From Dermacentor variabilis (Eukaryota > Arthropoda > Arachnida > Ixodida > Ixodidae), in NCBI RefSeq assembly GCF_050947875.1, contig NC_134570.1, forward strand, positions 105,977,122 through 106,041,121: 64,000 bases of DNA, written 5' to 3'. The notes under the pieces are model-generated. The model worked only from the letters and a program-made list of their open reading frames with translations, made no database searches and was not told the origin of the DNA. A program made the position numbers and the translations under genes. Below, one piece after another: positions 23,354 to 36,800 of the stretch. The first letter of the stretch is position 1, and every line of letters starts with the position of its first letter.

Positions 23354-24116
23354 AAATCATTATGATTATTTTTACGCCCTATATATACTCGTGTATCGTC
23401 TCGTCCGCGGAGTTTACGTGTTTAAGGTCTCTTTATTTGTAGTCTTAATAATTTCAGATCGAAACAGTTAACACTAACCCGCACATAATTGCCGGTCCAG
23501 ATTTTTTGTCTCCACCTGGTAGGGATATCTGGAACTCTTGCCTGCGTAATTTGTATCTGTGAAGTCACTTTTCTTCCTTTACGGGAGTGATTTCCGTGTG
23601 TTTAAATATGCTACTCTATTTAGTTGCGCATTTTTATTCTTCAACATACCGACGAGGACTCAGAATATTGTGAATAAATAGCTAAATAAATTAATTAATT
23701 AACATGTGCAACGTACTGTGTCAACTTTCGGAAGTAAATCATTATGATTATTTTTACGCCCTATATATACTCGTGTATCGTCTCGTCCGCGGAGTTTACG
23801 TGTTTAAGGTCTCTTTATTTGTAGTCTTAATAATTTCAGATCGAAACAGTTAACACTAACCCGCACATAATTGCCGGTCCAGATTTTTTGTCTCCACCTG
23901 GTAGGGATATCTGGAACTCTTGCCTGCGTAATTTGTATCTGTGAAGTCACTTTTCTTCCTTTACGGGAGTGATTTCCGTGTGCTTAAATATGCTACTCTA
24001 TTTAGTTGCGCATTTTTATTCTTCAACATACCGACGAGGACTCAGAATATTGTGAATAAATAGCTAAATAAATTAATTAATTAACATGTGCAACGTACTG
24101 TGTCAACTTTCGGAAG
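23354..24116. repeat. near-identical tandem duplication, 382-bp period
   Basis: Copy 1 (23354-23734) and copy 2 (23736-24116) start AAATCATTATGATT and end CAACTTTCGGAAG. The only difference I see is T at 23601 against C at 23983. There is no TSD and no TIR at the copy borders, so it is a segmental tandem duplication. It may be real and recent, or an assembly artefact from two haplotypes. Confidence 0.97.
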
Positions 24117-24840
24117 CGCTTACTGCGTCCAAAGCGAACCAGTTGCAAAAAATATACTTCAACGTGTGGCGTTCATTTTCTTTCGTAATCATAATTATTT
24201 AGCCTTTTCCCACCAAGTGAATAAAGAAACGGAGTTTTAAAACACATATACTTTACTAGCTTAAAATAATCTTGTCCCACTTTAGTGGCCCTTTAACGTA
24301 TCAGCGGAAGGCTGCATGCGGTATTAAATATGCAGACCGCCAGCGCAGTCGTCGGTGCCCCGTGGCACCCTGAAGTGGGGAATGGCGGCGCGCCGTGATG
24401 AACTGGATTTTAATCAACGGCCGATCATTGCTCTGCTACGCAGTCCCGAGTGCCCGTCGCGTACGCGTGGCATGGATAACGACCCCGCGTCTGCCGGGCG
24501 CTCTCTCTCTCTCTCTCTCTCTCTCTCGGCCGACAAACGCGTGTGCCCGAAAGCGCTAACTCGACTTGACAGCTACGTTAACTATCGACCTCAATTCTTT
24601 GTTGTGCAACGCATGACAGTGGAGACTTTCAACAGTATAACAGGTGCTCGCGTTAATCAAAGAAACGCACAAATTGCCCTCGGGGACACGTCGCGGGTCG
24701 GTGATAAAACTAAGTTGGGCGAGCGGGAACTGGAAGGGATGCCTGGTTGACATGTGTGGTACGTGAGTTCTAAAATGACCCTGAACGTCTTTTGCAGGGT
24801 AACGTTTTCTCTCGGTTTATTTTCACAAATATCGGCGCCG
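24117..24840. other. non-coding stretch
   Basis: An isolated element end, CCCACTTTAGTGGCCCTTTAA, lies near 24276-24296. In reverse complement it begins TTAAAGGGCCACTAAAG and resembles the right end of the TTAA-type element at 52.5 kb; no partner end was found. A (CT)n tract lies at about 24501-24527. Confidence 0.45.
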
Positions 24841-25039
24841 TTTTACGTGGCAAGTCCGCGATTTGATTATTAAGCGCGCCTTAGGGAGGGGGGGGGGGGG
24901 GCAGTCCGGAATAATTTTGACCACTATGGGAGCACGGGACACGGGCGTTCAGCTCCCATCGAAATGCGGCCGGGATTTGATCCCGCGACCTCGTGCTTAT
25001 GGCAGAGCAACTCCATATATATCCGCTAAGCCACCACGG

Positions 25040-25042
<3 letters not shown>
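24841..25042 (-). mobile_element. diverged Ruka-like SINE subfamily
   Basis: On the minus strand it starts CCGCCGTGGTGGCTTAGCGG (A-box head with AGCGG in place of AGTGG), has a B-box GGGATCAAATCCC, the GCCGCATTTCGATGGGAG block and an end CGTAAAA. A run of 15 G (plus strand) replaces part of the central body. A (CT)n tract follows its head at 25043-25087. Confidence 0.82.

Positions 25043-25087
<45 letters not shown>
25043..25087. repeat. (CT)n microsatellite
   Basis: About 22 CT units abutting the 5' end of the inverted SINE. Confidence 0.95.
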
Positions 25088-25089
<2 letters not shown>

Positions 25090-26419
25090 TTTTTGATTGG
25101 GATTATGCTTCACGATACCTTGAACAATTAAAAGCAAATAAAATTCCCGCATCTAGGATTACGGGACACGGACTTAGCGAAAAAGCTGAATTCCTGCGAC
25201 CCCTGGGACAATGCATGGTTCAATCTGTAGTAGGCTTTCCGACGTGATCTGTCCATTAAATTATGCTGAATTTGTTAAGCTTATTTGAGCGTACCTGTTT
25301 GTCGCATATCTATTGTGAGCGCGCGCATAAATTTAACAGATCATTTGTGTATGCCCTTGGATCCGTGTCATCCTTTCTTCACGCCCACGTAAGTCGAGCC
25401 TCTGGAATACCGTTCTGTGATTATTCTTTTGAAGTATCCAGTGGACCGGACGCGCACCTCTTCCTGGCAGTATATATACATACTATAGAGTGCATTGAAG
25501 GGTTGCTGGATATTAGCAGTACTTGAGTTATCTTCTTTTTTTCTAAACACGCTCTATACAAAGACTATGAGTTCCGTGCCCCCGGAAGTCATGGACAAGT
25601 TTATTTCTGTGTGTCTCTTCCCCGATATCTAGTTGCGTGAACATTTTCTTTTTCTGCTGCGGAGCCTCCCGCGCTGCTTCTTGTAAAAAATTATTCGAGT
25701 CAGTACAGATGGCATGTGTAGGACTTCAAAGAGATGCGGTTTTGGTGGTGGCGGCGGGTGCAAGCAACAGCCTGGTTTATCCTAGTTAGTGATGCCGGCT
25801 GTCGCCACCAACTGAGCGTCTTTTGCAGTGACAGTGCGTGGGCTGTGTTTCCACACCTGCCACTTGTAAATGTCGCTTCAGATGTTTTATACTAGTCGAT
25901 GTGGTGCGGCCACCAAAGCCTCGCATTTCGAAATCTCGAAAATCTCGCATTTCATCAATCCGAATCTGCGAGCGGAGAGCAAGAATGATCCTCGAGGGGG
26001 GGGGGGGGGGGGGGAGTCACACAGGAAGTTGTTGCTCCCACGTCACATCAAACCGGTCCCGGAAACGGTGCCTGACCGTATTACCCTGAACGTATCACCC
26101 TCCGTAGAATGCCCACTTATCAGAGGCAAACACGGCCGTATAGCAGCGCCATAATGCTGGTTGCTGTAATAGAAGTCTTTGTCCACTCTGGTTAAACCCT
26201 GCGCGGCAAGATGGCGCCACCAACTCGACCGTTCACGCTTATACGTCTGCGGCATCTCGGTACTCTTGTGAGCTACAATACGCTTACTGACGAACTAAAG
26301 CTACGTAAGACCTCTATGTCACAGGCTACATTAAGGGTGACGTACGTTGCTTTCGTTTTTTCGGCCGTATAAGATATTTGAGTGCATTACGCTATAGCGC
26401 TCTGCGCTATGCGAAACAG
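25088..26419. other. non-coding stretch
   Basis: A run of G lies at about 25997-26014. No exon, RNA gene or known repeat was recognised. Confidence 0.45.
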
Positions 26420-26637
26420 CTATTGAATGATGCCGTCTGCTTCGACGTGCCACTGTAGCATGGTCATCGTCTCGTCCGACTGCACAAACGAGGAGATAAT
26501 TTCAAGATGGCCACTTTTCTCTTGATTGCGCCGATAACACTCCCGCATTTCGTCAGATATTTGTAATTCCTCGTTGATGCGTGCGATTGTTCGATTCCAT
26601 TCGCTGCTGGGGCCCCAGATTCCACGTCCACGGTGTC
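26420..26637 (-). other. candidate terminal coding exon of an unknown minus-strand gene
   Basis: Read on the minus strand, an acceptor-like TTGAATTTCAG ends at 26638. It is followed by an open frame of about 72 codons that stops with TAG at 26422-26420. The frame reads GRGIWGPSSEWNRTIARINE, then ELQISDEMRECYRRNQEKSG and later SFVQSDETMTMLQWHVEADG. Its mixed, coiled-coil-compatible composition differs from the low-complexity frames elsewhere. I do not recognise the family, and no upstream partner exon or polyadenylation signal was identified. It could be a chance frame. Confidence 0.2.
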
Positions 26638-28166
26638 CTGAAATTCAATAGGCCTATCGTAACAGAATTGCCAAATATTACATGAGTAACGTTGCCGATA
26701 CCGATCAACGTTATAAGCGTGACGATAACGGCGCGCGCGTCAATCTGAAATTCGGCTAAACGTCTTCTTGCTGCAACGCATCGAATGCAGGCGGAGGCGA
26801 TATATGCCTTATATCGCGTGAAACCGGATATAAGGTGAAATGCGTCGCCATCCCGAGATGCAAATTACGCACATCAACTGGAAGACGAACAGAAAGAGGG
26901 AGAGCGAGAGAGAGTGAATAGCAGATAGTATCTCGAGCCAGTAGTGTACACGAAACGGGCAGCGCGGGTATAGGATGTCGCAAGCTGAGAGGAGGCATAA
27001 TCCAATTCTGGCCAGCAGGTATTGAAGCTGCAGCGTGCTTTGACGGCTATATACCGCTTCGAGCCCAAGTAATGGGACGCATTTGGAACGCGCGTTTACG
27101 ACTTGACACTACCTCGCATCGACAAAAAAGAAAAAAAAAAGACAGCTATAAAAACAACTATTATCGCTATATTTTAACACTCTGAATGCAAACCTGTGAG
27201 AAATGCAACGGCTTGCTGCGAGTGCAAAAATAAAAAAAAAGTATAAGCTTGACTACGTTTTCATGATGATGATTTATGATGATGATCTGCACTCTCGTCT
27301 TTATTTCTCTCTAGGGACGCGACACCCTTATCCAGGCTGTTTTCATCTTTTTCCTTACGCGAACTTCCCGCCGAGCTTTCAGTCAAGATATCGTTTGGAC
27401 AGTCAAAGTATAGTCTACATCGTTCCTATACTTCGATGCAGTTCGTTTTTGCATTCCTAATATTTCAGGCATACCGGGCACTATCGATCACGATCGAAAC
27501 CGATCGGGACCGACTTCCTCGATCACTGTTGCCTCACTTCCGCAGCTTTCACAAAGCTGCCATAAGCTGTATGCAGAAATTCGACCCACGCACAATCACG
27601 CGGACGGCAATCAAAAGTTCCCGTGCGCGCCTGTTATAAAATTTATAACTCCGACAGCTAGTGCAAGATACGCTCGAGCATGGCGCTTGGCGGCCTCAAT
27701 CGCCAGGTTCAAACCTGTTTTTTTCGCGTTATATATAAAACCCACCACCCACCAACATCGAGCTGTCTGCTTATAGGCGGCTTCGTCCAGAGCTGCCGCA
27801 GTCAAATCTGCTCTTTGTTTCGCTGTCTGTACACGGCGAGTATTGGAACGCACCCAAAATGGTTTGTCGCGTGCATGCTATACGTGTCCGAGTGCTTCCG
27901 ATGCGGTCTCTCTCTCTCTACGGTGTCGGCGGTTGACGACAGGAAGGTTACGTGACGCAGCCAGGTGCTGAAATGGCTCTGATAAGAGGAGCGTGATCTT
28001 GTCTTCAAGGCTTTCTGTTCTCGCAAAGAGGCATTATCTATGCGCGGAAAAAGGAAAGAAAGCGAGCGTGTGCTGCGCTAATGTTCTGCTTTACTTGAGA
28101 TGCTACTTGGGATGCAGCACATATGCTTAAACCCTCCCCTACCCCACTCCATATGGGATTACTCCC

Positions 28167-28221
<55 letters not shown>

Positions 28222-28446
28222 TGCGTACTACCATTTGGCGCTGCAGGCGGATCATGGGAAACGTGGCCTAAGACTCGGCGCCGGTATAATGGCACTACGT
28301 GTGCTCCATTTCGTACATGACAGACAACGCTGCGAAAGGCTACACAGATACCTTCTTTGGCTGCTCGCGTTCACGATCGAAACATAGCGCGCCACATGTG
28401 AAAGAAATATATACGTGTGCGTCGTGTAATTCAATGCAATATTCAT
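26638..28446. other. non-coding stretch
   Basis: Short GATGATGATTTATGATGATGAT repeats occur near 27264-27286, and a (CT)n tract lies at about 28169-28218. No gene was recognised. Confidence 0.45.
28169..28218. repeat. (CT)n microsatellite
   Basis: About 24 CT units. Confidence 0.96.
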
Positions 28447-29420
28447 CTCCACCACATAAAGCCAGAGCAGGCAATGAAGCCAAGGAAAGCACAGGGGTAA
28501 TTAGTTGCGGTTGAAATTGAAATGTAGAAAATAATGAAGAAAATGGGGGAGGAATGTGGACGAATAAATAACTTGACGCCGGTGGGGACCGAACAGCATT
28601 TCTAAATGTACAACTTTCTTTCTTTCTTGTATCTTTTTTTTTTCGACAATATGTATTCCTATGTACCAGGCCTTCTGCGTTGCTTCTGTTCTATTTCTTC
28701 CTGGTTCTTTTTAATTATTTCTTTTCTCTCTAGTTTTATTTATTTTTCGTTTCTATTTCTTCTCTGCCTTTTTTAGGAATGTGCTTCTGATTTAGCCTGA
28801 ACTTGTTTGTATCTTACGTCCTTTCGTTGTGACGGAAACATCAATGTGCCAGTTCGACATGTTCCAGTTCAATTTAGTCGGCTTACGAATGGTGCAAACT
28901 GTTTAAGGCAAAAGCCTCAAGTTGCTACGTACCCCCGATAGTCGGGAAAACGCGGCGTGCGGTACTGAAATTCATGCGAGCTCGTCTCGCGCAGACACGC
29001 GCTCGTGCGCACTGCTCGCACGTTCGTCGTCGTCTTTCATAGCTGGCTCCGATGTCGCTCACCGTGCCAAAAAAAAAAAAAAAAAAAAGAAGGACAAGGT
29101 AATTAAGACAGCGTTGATTCCAGCGCTCGAACATACGACCTTCGGTAGGAGTCGAACACTCCACCTTATGTGGAAGCGGAACCCACGACCTTTGGTCTTA
29201 AGGCGAAGTTAACTAAGGCACATTTAATTAATATCGAGTTAATTAAGCCGCTCAAATGTACGACCTTTGGAGGGAGCCCAACCCACGGCTTTTGGTGTTG
29301 ATTAGGCCGGATTATAATTAATGCCCGTGTAATTGTGGTGGCGTCAATTAAGACCCTCGAACGCGCGACCTTTGGTGGCAGAAAACAAGTAATAAGAAGT
29401 AACAACGCATTCGAACGAGA
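28447..29420. repeat. dispersed repeat with recurring CGACCTTTGGTG boxes
   Basis: 28447-28610 (AGGGGTAATTAG..., GCCGGTGGGGACCGAAC) is followed after an interruption by 29100-29420. There the box CGACCTT(T/C)GGT or a close variant occurs at about 29136, 29186, 29261, 29286 and 29366, each preceded by CGAAC-, CAAA- or CCCA-type context and separated by AATTAAG/TTAATTAA spacers. It looks like a degenerate array of a tick-specific repeat; the sequence between 28610 and 29100 may be an insertion. Confidence 0.5.
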
Positions 29421-29502
29421 ATGTCAAGTATTTTAATGGAGGTCTCTTGAGCGCGCAGGCTTTCGTCTTGGCCCTCTTAGGCGTACGCTAAAGTGATCTG
29501 TA

Positions 29503-29505
29503 AAT

Positions 29506-29548
<43 letters not shown>

Positions 29549-29550
29549 TT
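29503..29550. repeat. (TTTA)n microsatellite
   Basis: About 12 TTTA units. Confidence 0.96.
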
Positions 29551-30801
29551 CATTTAAGTTATTTCACAATACTGCATGCCTGATAGGCCAGAGGAGGAGT
29601 GCAATGTCAAGATTAGTACAAATGCAGGTTCAAAAAAACGTGTTCACATATAGTTCAGACACGGGGAAGAAAATTCGACGAACAAAGAGAACAAAGAGGA
29701 CTAAAGCAACAACATCTGTTCCAGTGTATTTTTATGAAAATCAGTCGCCCCCAAAATGGATTTCGGAAGAACGTTCCAGTTTTGAAATCGTGACAGAAAC
29801 TAGGTTTAAATGCACTGGTTTCAGTAAATATCAGTTTTATGCATGACCATTATCATGATTATTTGCTACTTATTGCGGTTGACGAATGTTCAAAATACGG
29901 GACCATCGGAAAGCGACGCAGGCCTCTTAAGAGATTTGTTATTTTCGAAACACCCGTCCGCTCTACACGCTGGATGACCCATCTGTGGCATTATGGAAAC
30001 ACTTACTGCATGGGATTTAGCTTCGGAAAGCTGTGTGTGTACGCTCCTGGTGTTGCGCTGACGTCAATCATTGCCCACAGTCTGAATGGCTGTATAACTT
30101 GGGAGTTCTCTGTGCCGGCATAGCTGCTAAAATTTTTTGACATATTAGTTACGAGCGACCACATTTGAGAAGACTTTGATTTAGTGGTTTGCCGAGCTCT
30201 ACATTCTACGGCTGATCACGTGCTGTTGTACACATGCTGACGAGATCGTGTAATGCGCACCGTCACGATGTCGCGTAATGACCAGGTTACTTGAAATCGG
30301 CAGCTTTCACCACATAAGACGCGCCAGCTTCGCACGTAATCTCTAAACCGAGGACGAGAACTCGCAAGTCATTTCGTATGCACGAACGGTTCGCAAGAAG
30401 TGGCCCGATCGTGTCAAGCATGTTATGAAGCATATCTATAGTAAAGATGACAGGGCAGTGGTACACAGTGTATAAAAACGAGATTCGTCCTTAAACGAGT
30501 TTCCAGTTGTTCTGTTAAATCTTGTTCTTGTGTCGAAAGTATAGGCCGTATCCGTACTCTGAGTTGTCTCTGGTATTTATTTCGTAATGGTTATGGTTCC
30601 CCGGACTTTGACATCTACACACCAAGTACTCGCGATAGCAAAAAATTTGTCAGATTTCTGTGACTTGAATGGTTTTACATTTGATACGTTCTATGCGCAC
30701 CGAGTAGTTTGTTGCGTTCGTTATCTGTGCATATATGCTTTGGGCGCCGCAATAAACGATCGAGTCCAGTCAAAAAAGAAGTGACAGGTATATTGAAACA
30801 T

Positions 30802-30886
<85 letters not shown>

Positions 30887-33800
30887 ACTTAGTGGGCAGC
30901 TGTGCCTTAAACTAATATTTAATTACATTTCGGTTCGGTGCCCTGTCTAGACGACGATCATAAAACGAACCTACGCTTTGGTGGTACGTGCAAAAACGTC
31001 CGAACGCGCGCTTGCACCAAAAGCCGGGGGGGGGGGGGGGGGCCGACGAAGAGGGGACACACGCAGACCGGTGTTCCCAGAACGATGCGCCCCCTTAACG
31101 GTTGTGGTGCAAACGGAGCGTTACTGAACGTGACTGCAGCCAGTAGTTATAGTTATCCCACAACGCCGCCGCGCCTCCTCTTAATTCCTACACCAACCTT
31201 CCTCGCTTTAATTTTTCCTACCCCCTGCGTTAACGTTAGTGATATCAATGCTCGCGTTCACTGGCGCGCATTATTTATTAACGCCGCTATTAAGGGCGAG
31301 AACGTAGTATACGCGGGCTTTTTATGTGTGCGCCGAAACGAGCTCACCACAACAATTGCTTCGAAGTGGGACAGACAGAACGGCGGCAGAGGATAGTAAT
31401 AGTAATAATAATAATAAAAAAAGAGGCAAACCGACGCCGGCCCCACATTCGACCGCAACTGACCACCGCGGGTATAATACGCTCGACCCCGTCGTCCACC
31501 CTCGTGTCCATCGACTCGCTTTAACGTGCGGCCAGAATCAAAAGCCATTCTTACGTGGCCGCGGGCTGCATGCGGTAACGAGGCCATGCACACCGTGAGC
31601 GCGGCGCCTTCCCTAATCGCGGAGGCGTGGTCAAAAAACGAAGCGACCGCATCTCCGTATACGCTATATTCGCGCGTGGACACCGATCACGTTTCTTCGT
31701 CGCCGCGGGGGGAAAAGCGCGTCGTGCACGACTCCCCATAACTCGTCGCGATAAATAGAGGACAGCCTCGTATACGCGCGCGCACACACACCCGGAAACC
31801 GCGGCGGGACCGCAGCGCGCACGACGCGAAGCCCCCTACAAGCGACCCGGGCGCCGGTCAGCGCGTAACGTTACTACACGCGCCCGGGAGCATGCCCGCG
31901 ACACTCTCGACCGGCTATGTACGCGCGCTATGGGCGACGATCGTGCACGGTTGACGGCGACGACGTGGGCCACGCCCGCCACCGCAACAACCGAATACTT
32001 TAACGCGCGCACTCGCACGCACACGCACACGTTCTATAGGCGGCTCGGTGTCGCAAATCTCTCTTGCTCGCGCTTTTTTTCCTCCCCCTCACCCCGCACC
32101 CCTACGTTGTTTTTTTTTTTCGTTTATCTCGCTTCGGCGCTTTTGTATCGTCTGTGTTCGCAGTGCTTCCTTTTTCACGCGCGCGCGCGTGTTTTTCTCA
32201 GGGGTCGCGCGCTGTCACCCCGACGCCTGCAGCGTTCCGCGGGTGCTGACAACAATACGCGTTTGCCAGATTAGGCGGCGTGTGTGTGTGCTTTTCTCTT
32301 TCGTCGGCACTTCCGAGAAGCACTGCAGGGTTTTGTCGACTTTGCCACTTCTTCTTCCTCGCTTTTATCTAGCGGCTCTACGCGACGTTGCCTCGCGGTT
32401 GTGCCGGTAGCGGCGGGGCCTCTCATTTCGGTTAATCGAGTAAACGTGTAAGCGACAAGGAGAGCGCGCGCGCCTACAACCGGGAGTCGACGTGGGAAGC
32501 GACGGCACCGCACCGGTATAGCAGCCGTGACGGGGCCGCTCGCGTTAGCAACGCCTGTGGCGTCATTTTTTTTTTTCTTTTGCTTCTTCTTCTTCTGGGC
32601 TTGCGCGGTGCGGGAGCAGCGTGATGCTAACAGCAGCAAAGTGGCGGCAAAAAAAGTGGCTTGCTTCGTTAGGCTGATTAAACGCCCCGTTCTGATTGTC
32701 GCGTTGGCGCTCTGCCGACCCCACCACTACGCTATCGGCTATGGCGCCTTCTGTAAGCGCTTTGCTGGAAGCACGCGCCTGCGTGCGTGCGTGCGTGCGC
32801 GTTCTTGTAAAGGAAAAGCGGGGACGACAGTCGGCAGCAGAGCGAGTCGTCGTGATTGGGAAGCGAGATTGGTGCACGGGCATGCGTGGAGGACGTTATC
32901 TCCGTGCGCACTTTTACGCACCTGTCTTGCGTGGAACGCGCGGAGGAGGCTGAGAGAAGTCCGATTCTAAAGTTATCTTATCCCCGGTGTGAAGAAGCCA
33001 TTAGAGCTGCGAAATCTGCCTCGCTTTTTGAACTCGTGGCTTTTCTCGTTCCTCTTTTCACTTCTACTCTTCTATTCTTTCTTTTTAGTCAATTAGACCC
33101 TCCGTACTTGTATATTCTTCTTTAGAAGAGCATTACGTTGAAAGGGTGGCGCATCTTAACGGGCACAGTGCCAATCTCTCGCAGCCGATACTCGGTGCTG
33201 GACATTGAGACGTATATGTAAGGTCGCACGTATGCGGCAGCTGTAGGTGTACGAATGCCCGAAGCTATTCGCCTGTAGCTCTGTACGCAAGGTTAACAGA
33301 TTTGTTATTGAATCGGTGGAACATATGCGGAGAAGATGGTTCTCGTTTTAGATATGCTTACCACGCATGGCATGGGGACTAATGACATCCGATAAGCTTA
33401 CAAAAAACTCATTGTAAAGTGATTCCAGCAAGTGCAGCTCGCTTGTTCGTTGCTGTGTTTCTGTCAGTGGACGAATGAACAAACTGGGCGTGTTCCTAAA
33501 TATGCAATATTGCAACGCACAGACGACGACTGAGCAAAAGAACCTCGTCACACGGGCTTATTTTCTGCTTAACTTGCAATGCAAGCAATGTGAGCAATAA
33601 AAATGGCGTCAGGTGAAGGGTCAGAATGCTGAGGTTGCGTTCTAATGCTTGCCGTAGACGGGCAGCGGCCGTCTTAAGTCTTTCTCCAATTCTGAGGAAG
33701 CCGGTGAAAGGACCCAAGAAAATTCCGTCCAAATCCGTGACGTCATGGCTGAGCTGGTGCGGGGCTACGTCTCCAGCCTTCACTCGTGTTTGCGTCTTTT

Positions 33801-36800
33801 CTGGCTAACCAAGCCTCTTTCTCACGCTAAGAGTGGCTTACTTTCTGGTATTGTAGAAGAGTAATTCGCTGATACGGCTTAAGTTATTTCTCTCTCTAGT
33901 TTCCCTCTATTGAACAGGTGAGGGGAAGGCGGGAAATTAAGTAGAATTAGGAAGATGAAGAAGAAAACTGTGTATACTGTTTTCCAGAGTGCTGTAGACG
34001 AAAGACAGGGTGTTTGTTTCGGCAGACGTACCTTGCCCCCCTCTCGAGCGCATGGCGCTCGCAACGAAGGCTGCCGCCAGGACGTCTAGACACGTCTTAA
34101 TCGTAAATCCTCTGTTTCCCCACCCCGGGTGGCGTTTTCGGCGGCACACAAGCCCGGAAGAGGAGAAAGGGGGCGCTGCGGTCGCCTCGAAAGCTAACAC
34201 AGGGTACGCGGCGGGGGAAGGGGGAGGGGTGCTTATCGCGCAAGCGGTGCTTTCTCGAGAAAGGTGTGAAGAGACGAGTACTGTTCGGTGCCAGAACGGG
34301 GTCCTCCGCTGTGTGTGCCCCGCAGGACAGTAAAGTCGGGCTCTCTGTTGGAATTCACTGCCGCCGCTTTCTCCCAAGAAAAGGAACCCGGGGTGGCCCC
34401 CGCGAGGAAAAGCGAAAGGCCCACGTTTTAAAGAGAAGGCGGAAGAGGGGAGCGGGGAGGGGGGGGGGGGACGGTATAATTGACCACAGCGTTGGCGGCC
34501 CGACGCAGAAGTATTTCGCCTTGTTCGCGGTCCTGTACGCTGTACCTTCCGCATACCCCGACTACCTTGGTGGTGCGGTGCAGTGAGGTGAAGCTTTAAC
34601 TCGGCTCATTTCACAGCCGCTGAGACGGCGTCAAACCGATCCCTTGTGCCTGCGTTCCTTCTTTTTGCTTCTTCTTGGCGCGAGCTTTCGACAGGGGCTG
34701 GGTTGGGGAAGAAGTCGGAGACGGACCACCGGCCCGTTATCGGCACTCGGCATCGGTAGTACCGCCGAAAAACCGCGCCGCGACGACTTGCAGCTTATGC
34801 CGGCAAGCGTCGTCTGCTTCGCTGTGACGAGGAATACGCCGGTCGGAACGAAGCAGGGGCGTGCTGTTCGTTGTATACGTCTGCACGGAGGCGTCTGCTC
34901 GGATTGTCTGTTGTACACGAATGTGCGGAACAACACACGGACTGCGGATGCGGCTACGGCTATGGCTTCGGCCTGCCGAAAGAGACCCGCCACGCCGCCA
35001 CACACCGACGGAAAGTGCGAGCAAGCCGCGCGTGCGAGGAGGACGTCCTTTTTTTTTTTTTTTCAGGAAGAAGATAAGATCTTGGAGAACCTTGTCGCCG
35101 CGTGGTTATCGGGTTCCGTGATTGTTTCTACGAAGAACGTTACGAGCTCAAGTCGAGGCGCCTCTGGTCGCACTCTCACGTCTAGTGCGACTTTCTTTCT
35201 CTGTCATTCGCTGAAGTTTGTTTGTTTGTTTCTGCTTTCTTCTCATCTCATGTTGTGCCAAGTGTCAAGAGATGGTCGCGGTGATCTTGTTTGCGACAAG
35301 AGGCGGTGCCTACGGGGCCCCACACGAGAACGCACGTCTCGGTTCAAAGCCGACTCGGAAAGTGCGTAATTGTGGGGCTGTATGGTGAAGCGTGGACCGT
35401 CTCGAATTGACTGGCGCCACACGCCTTCCTGTGGTGCCTATAAGAAAGAATCTTGAAGAAGCCAATGATCATGCAGCTAGCGATGGAAAGAAGAATGACA
35501 AGCGCAACACTAAGAGGTGGAAAAAAAAAAAGGACAAGGGTAGGTATTAAAGGTGAAACATGCATAGATAATGTTATAGTTTAGATTTTAAGGGAAGTGT
35601 AACTATAGGCATGTAGTTCGCAGAACCGATAACCTATTAGAAGAACACAACGGGCGCCAGGGCAGGGACAGCACAGCTAAGGCTGACAGAGGATCAGATG
35701 TGATTGTGTGAATATCAAATATTCAGGCTCAGGATAAGTCTGGCTACCGCAAGGCAATGACACTCTAAATGTACGTAAGAGGCCTTAATACATAAATTTC
35801 CGCGTACATAGTAGGAACCCATTATACTTACATTACCTTCGAGCCCGCTTTGTTCATGCTGGCTGTGAATTGCATCGCCAAAAGTGGCTTAATTAGGCAT
35901 GTGCTACTACTGAAAATTGGGCACATTCACACTCATCGCAGAGCCACCTTTATTCCTGCTTTCACCTAAATGTTTTCCGCAGTTTTCGCGAATCTGGATG
36001 TTTGCAATGGCCATAACAAATAAAATATTTTCCTGCCGAGAATTAGGGGTATGTGCAAGCGTCTCATGAATCTATTTGTTTAAACCACTGTAACGAATCA
36101 CTTTTTTTTTTTTTTGCGTTGTAGCGTATCACGGAATGCTTCTCGTTCCTTTGCTTCCGGAACTTAAATTCATCGCATTTCGCATGCGGTACATACGCTT
36201 CGGTCTTCGAAGTAGCTTCACCACACGCGCAGTTCTGCTATCCGGACATATCTAACCATCTTGTTGAATGACATTAGGTGCAGTGATAGAGTTTTTTTGC
36301 GCGATAGCTGTAATCGCTTGTCGCCTTGAGCATGCAGACCGGCTACAGAAGGCTTCTTCCTGTAAGTCCAATTCTCTCAGCATTATATAGAATGAGACAG
36401 GTTTATGTTTATGGCAGCCCTTCAAGGACTCCTCTGTCTTGTTTGGCCACATAACGCTACACCTCCGCTACACGTATAAATGCTGCTTCTTGCTGTGCCG
36501 CAATGTCACGCTGTGTAGCTCGGATTGAACTGAGCTGTTCTTGAGCTTGCGGACCACTGGCACAAAAGTGGGTGCCGATGTACCTGCGAGAAACTCTTCT
36601 CGTTGTAAAGTTGGCTTCGCCGCATTCCTGATTTGCCCAACTAGCGAATTGCTGGCCAGTGCTAAAGAGCGAAAGTGCAAAGTGCACAAGGTAATACTAA
36701 AAATTTCCAGGTAATTACATCATTTCGAAGCCGCGTTGATAGTATCTGCCCCGCAATATGCCAGCTGTGAGCCGGCTTAGAAACTGGACGTAATGTCGTT

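Noticed and set aside
32246..32275. Possible next T-box exon (GACAAC run resembling IDNN)
   Set aside because: The translated context does not match the expected LKIDNNPFAKGFR segment, and no acceptor/donor fits.
33937..34554. 205-codon minus-strand open frame
   Set aside because: Proline/serine/arginine-rich compositional frame in a GC block with no family features.
34644..35369. 241-codon plus-strand open frame
   Set aside because: GC-rich composition keeps several phases open at once. There is a poly-F stretch from a T run and no recognisable domain or splice structure.
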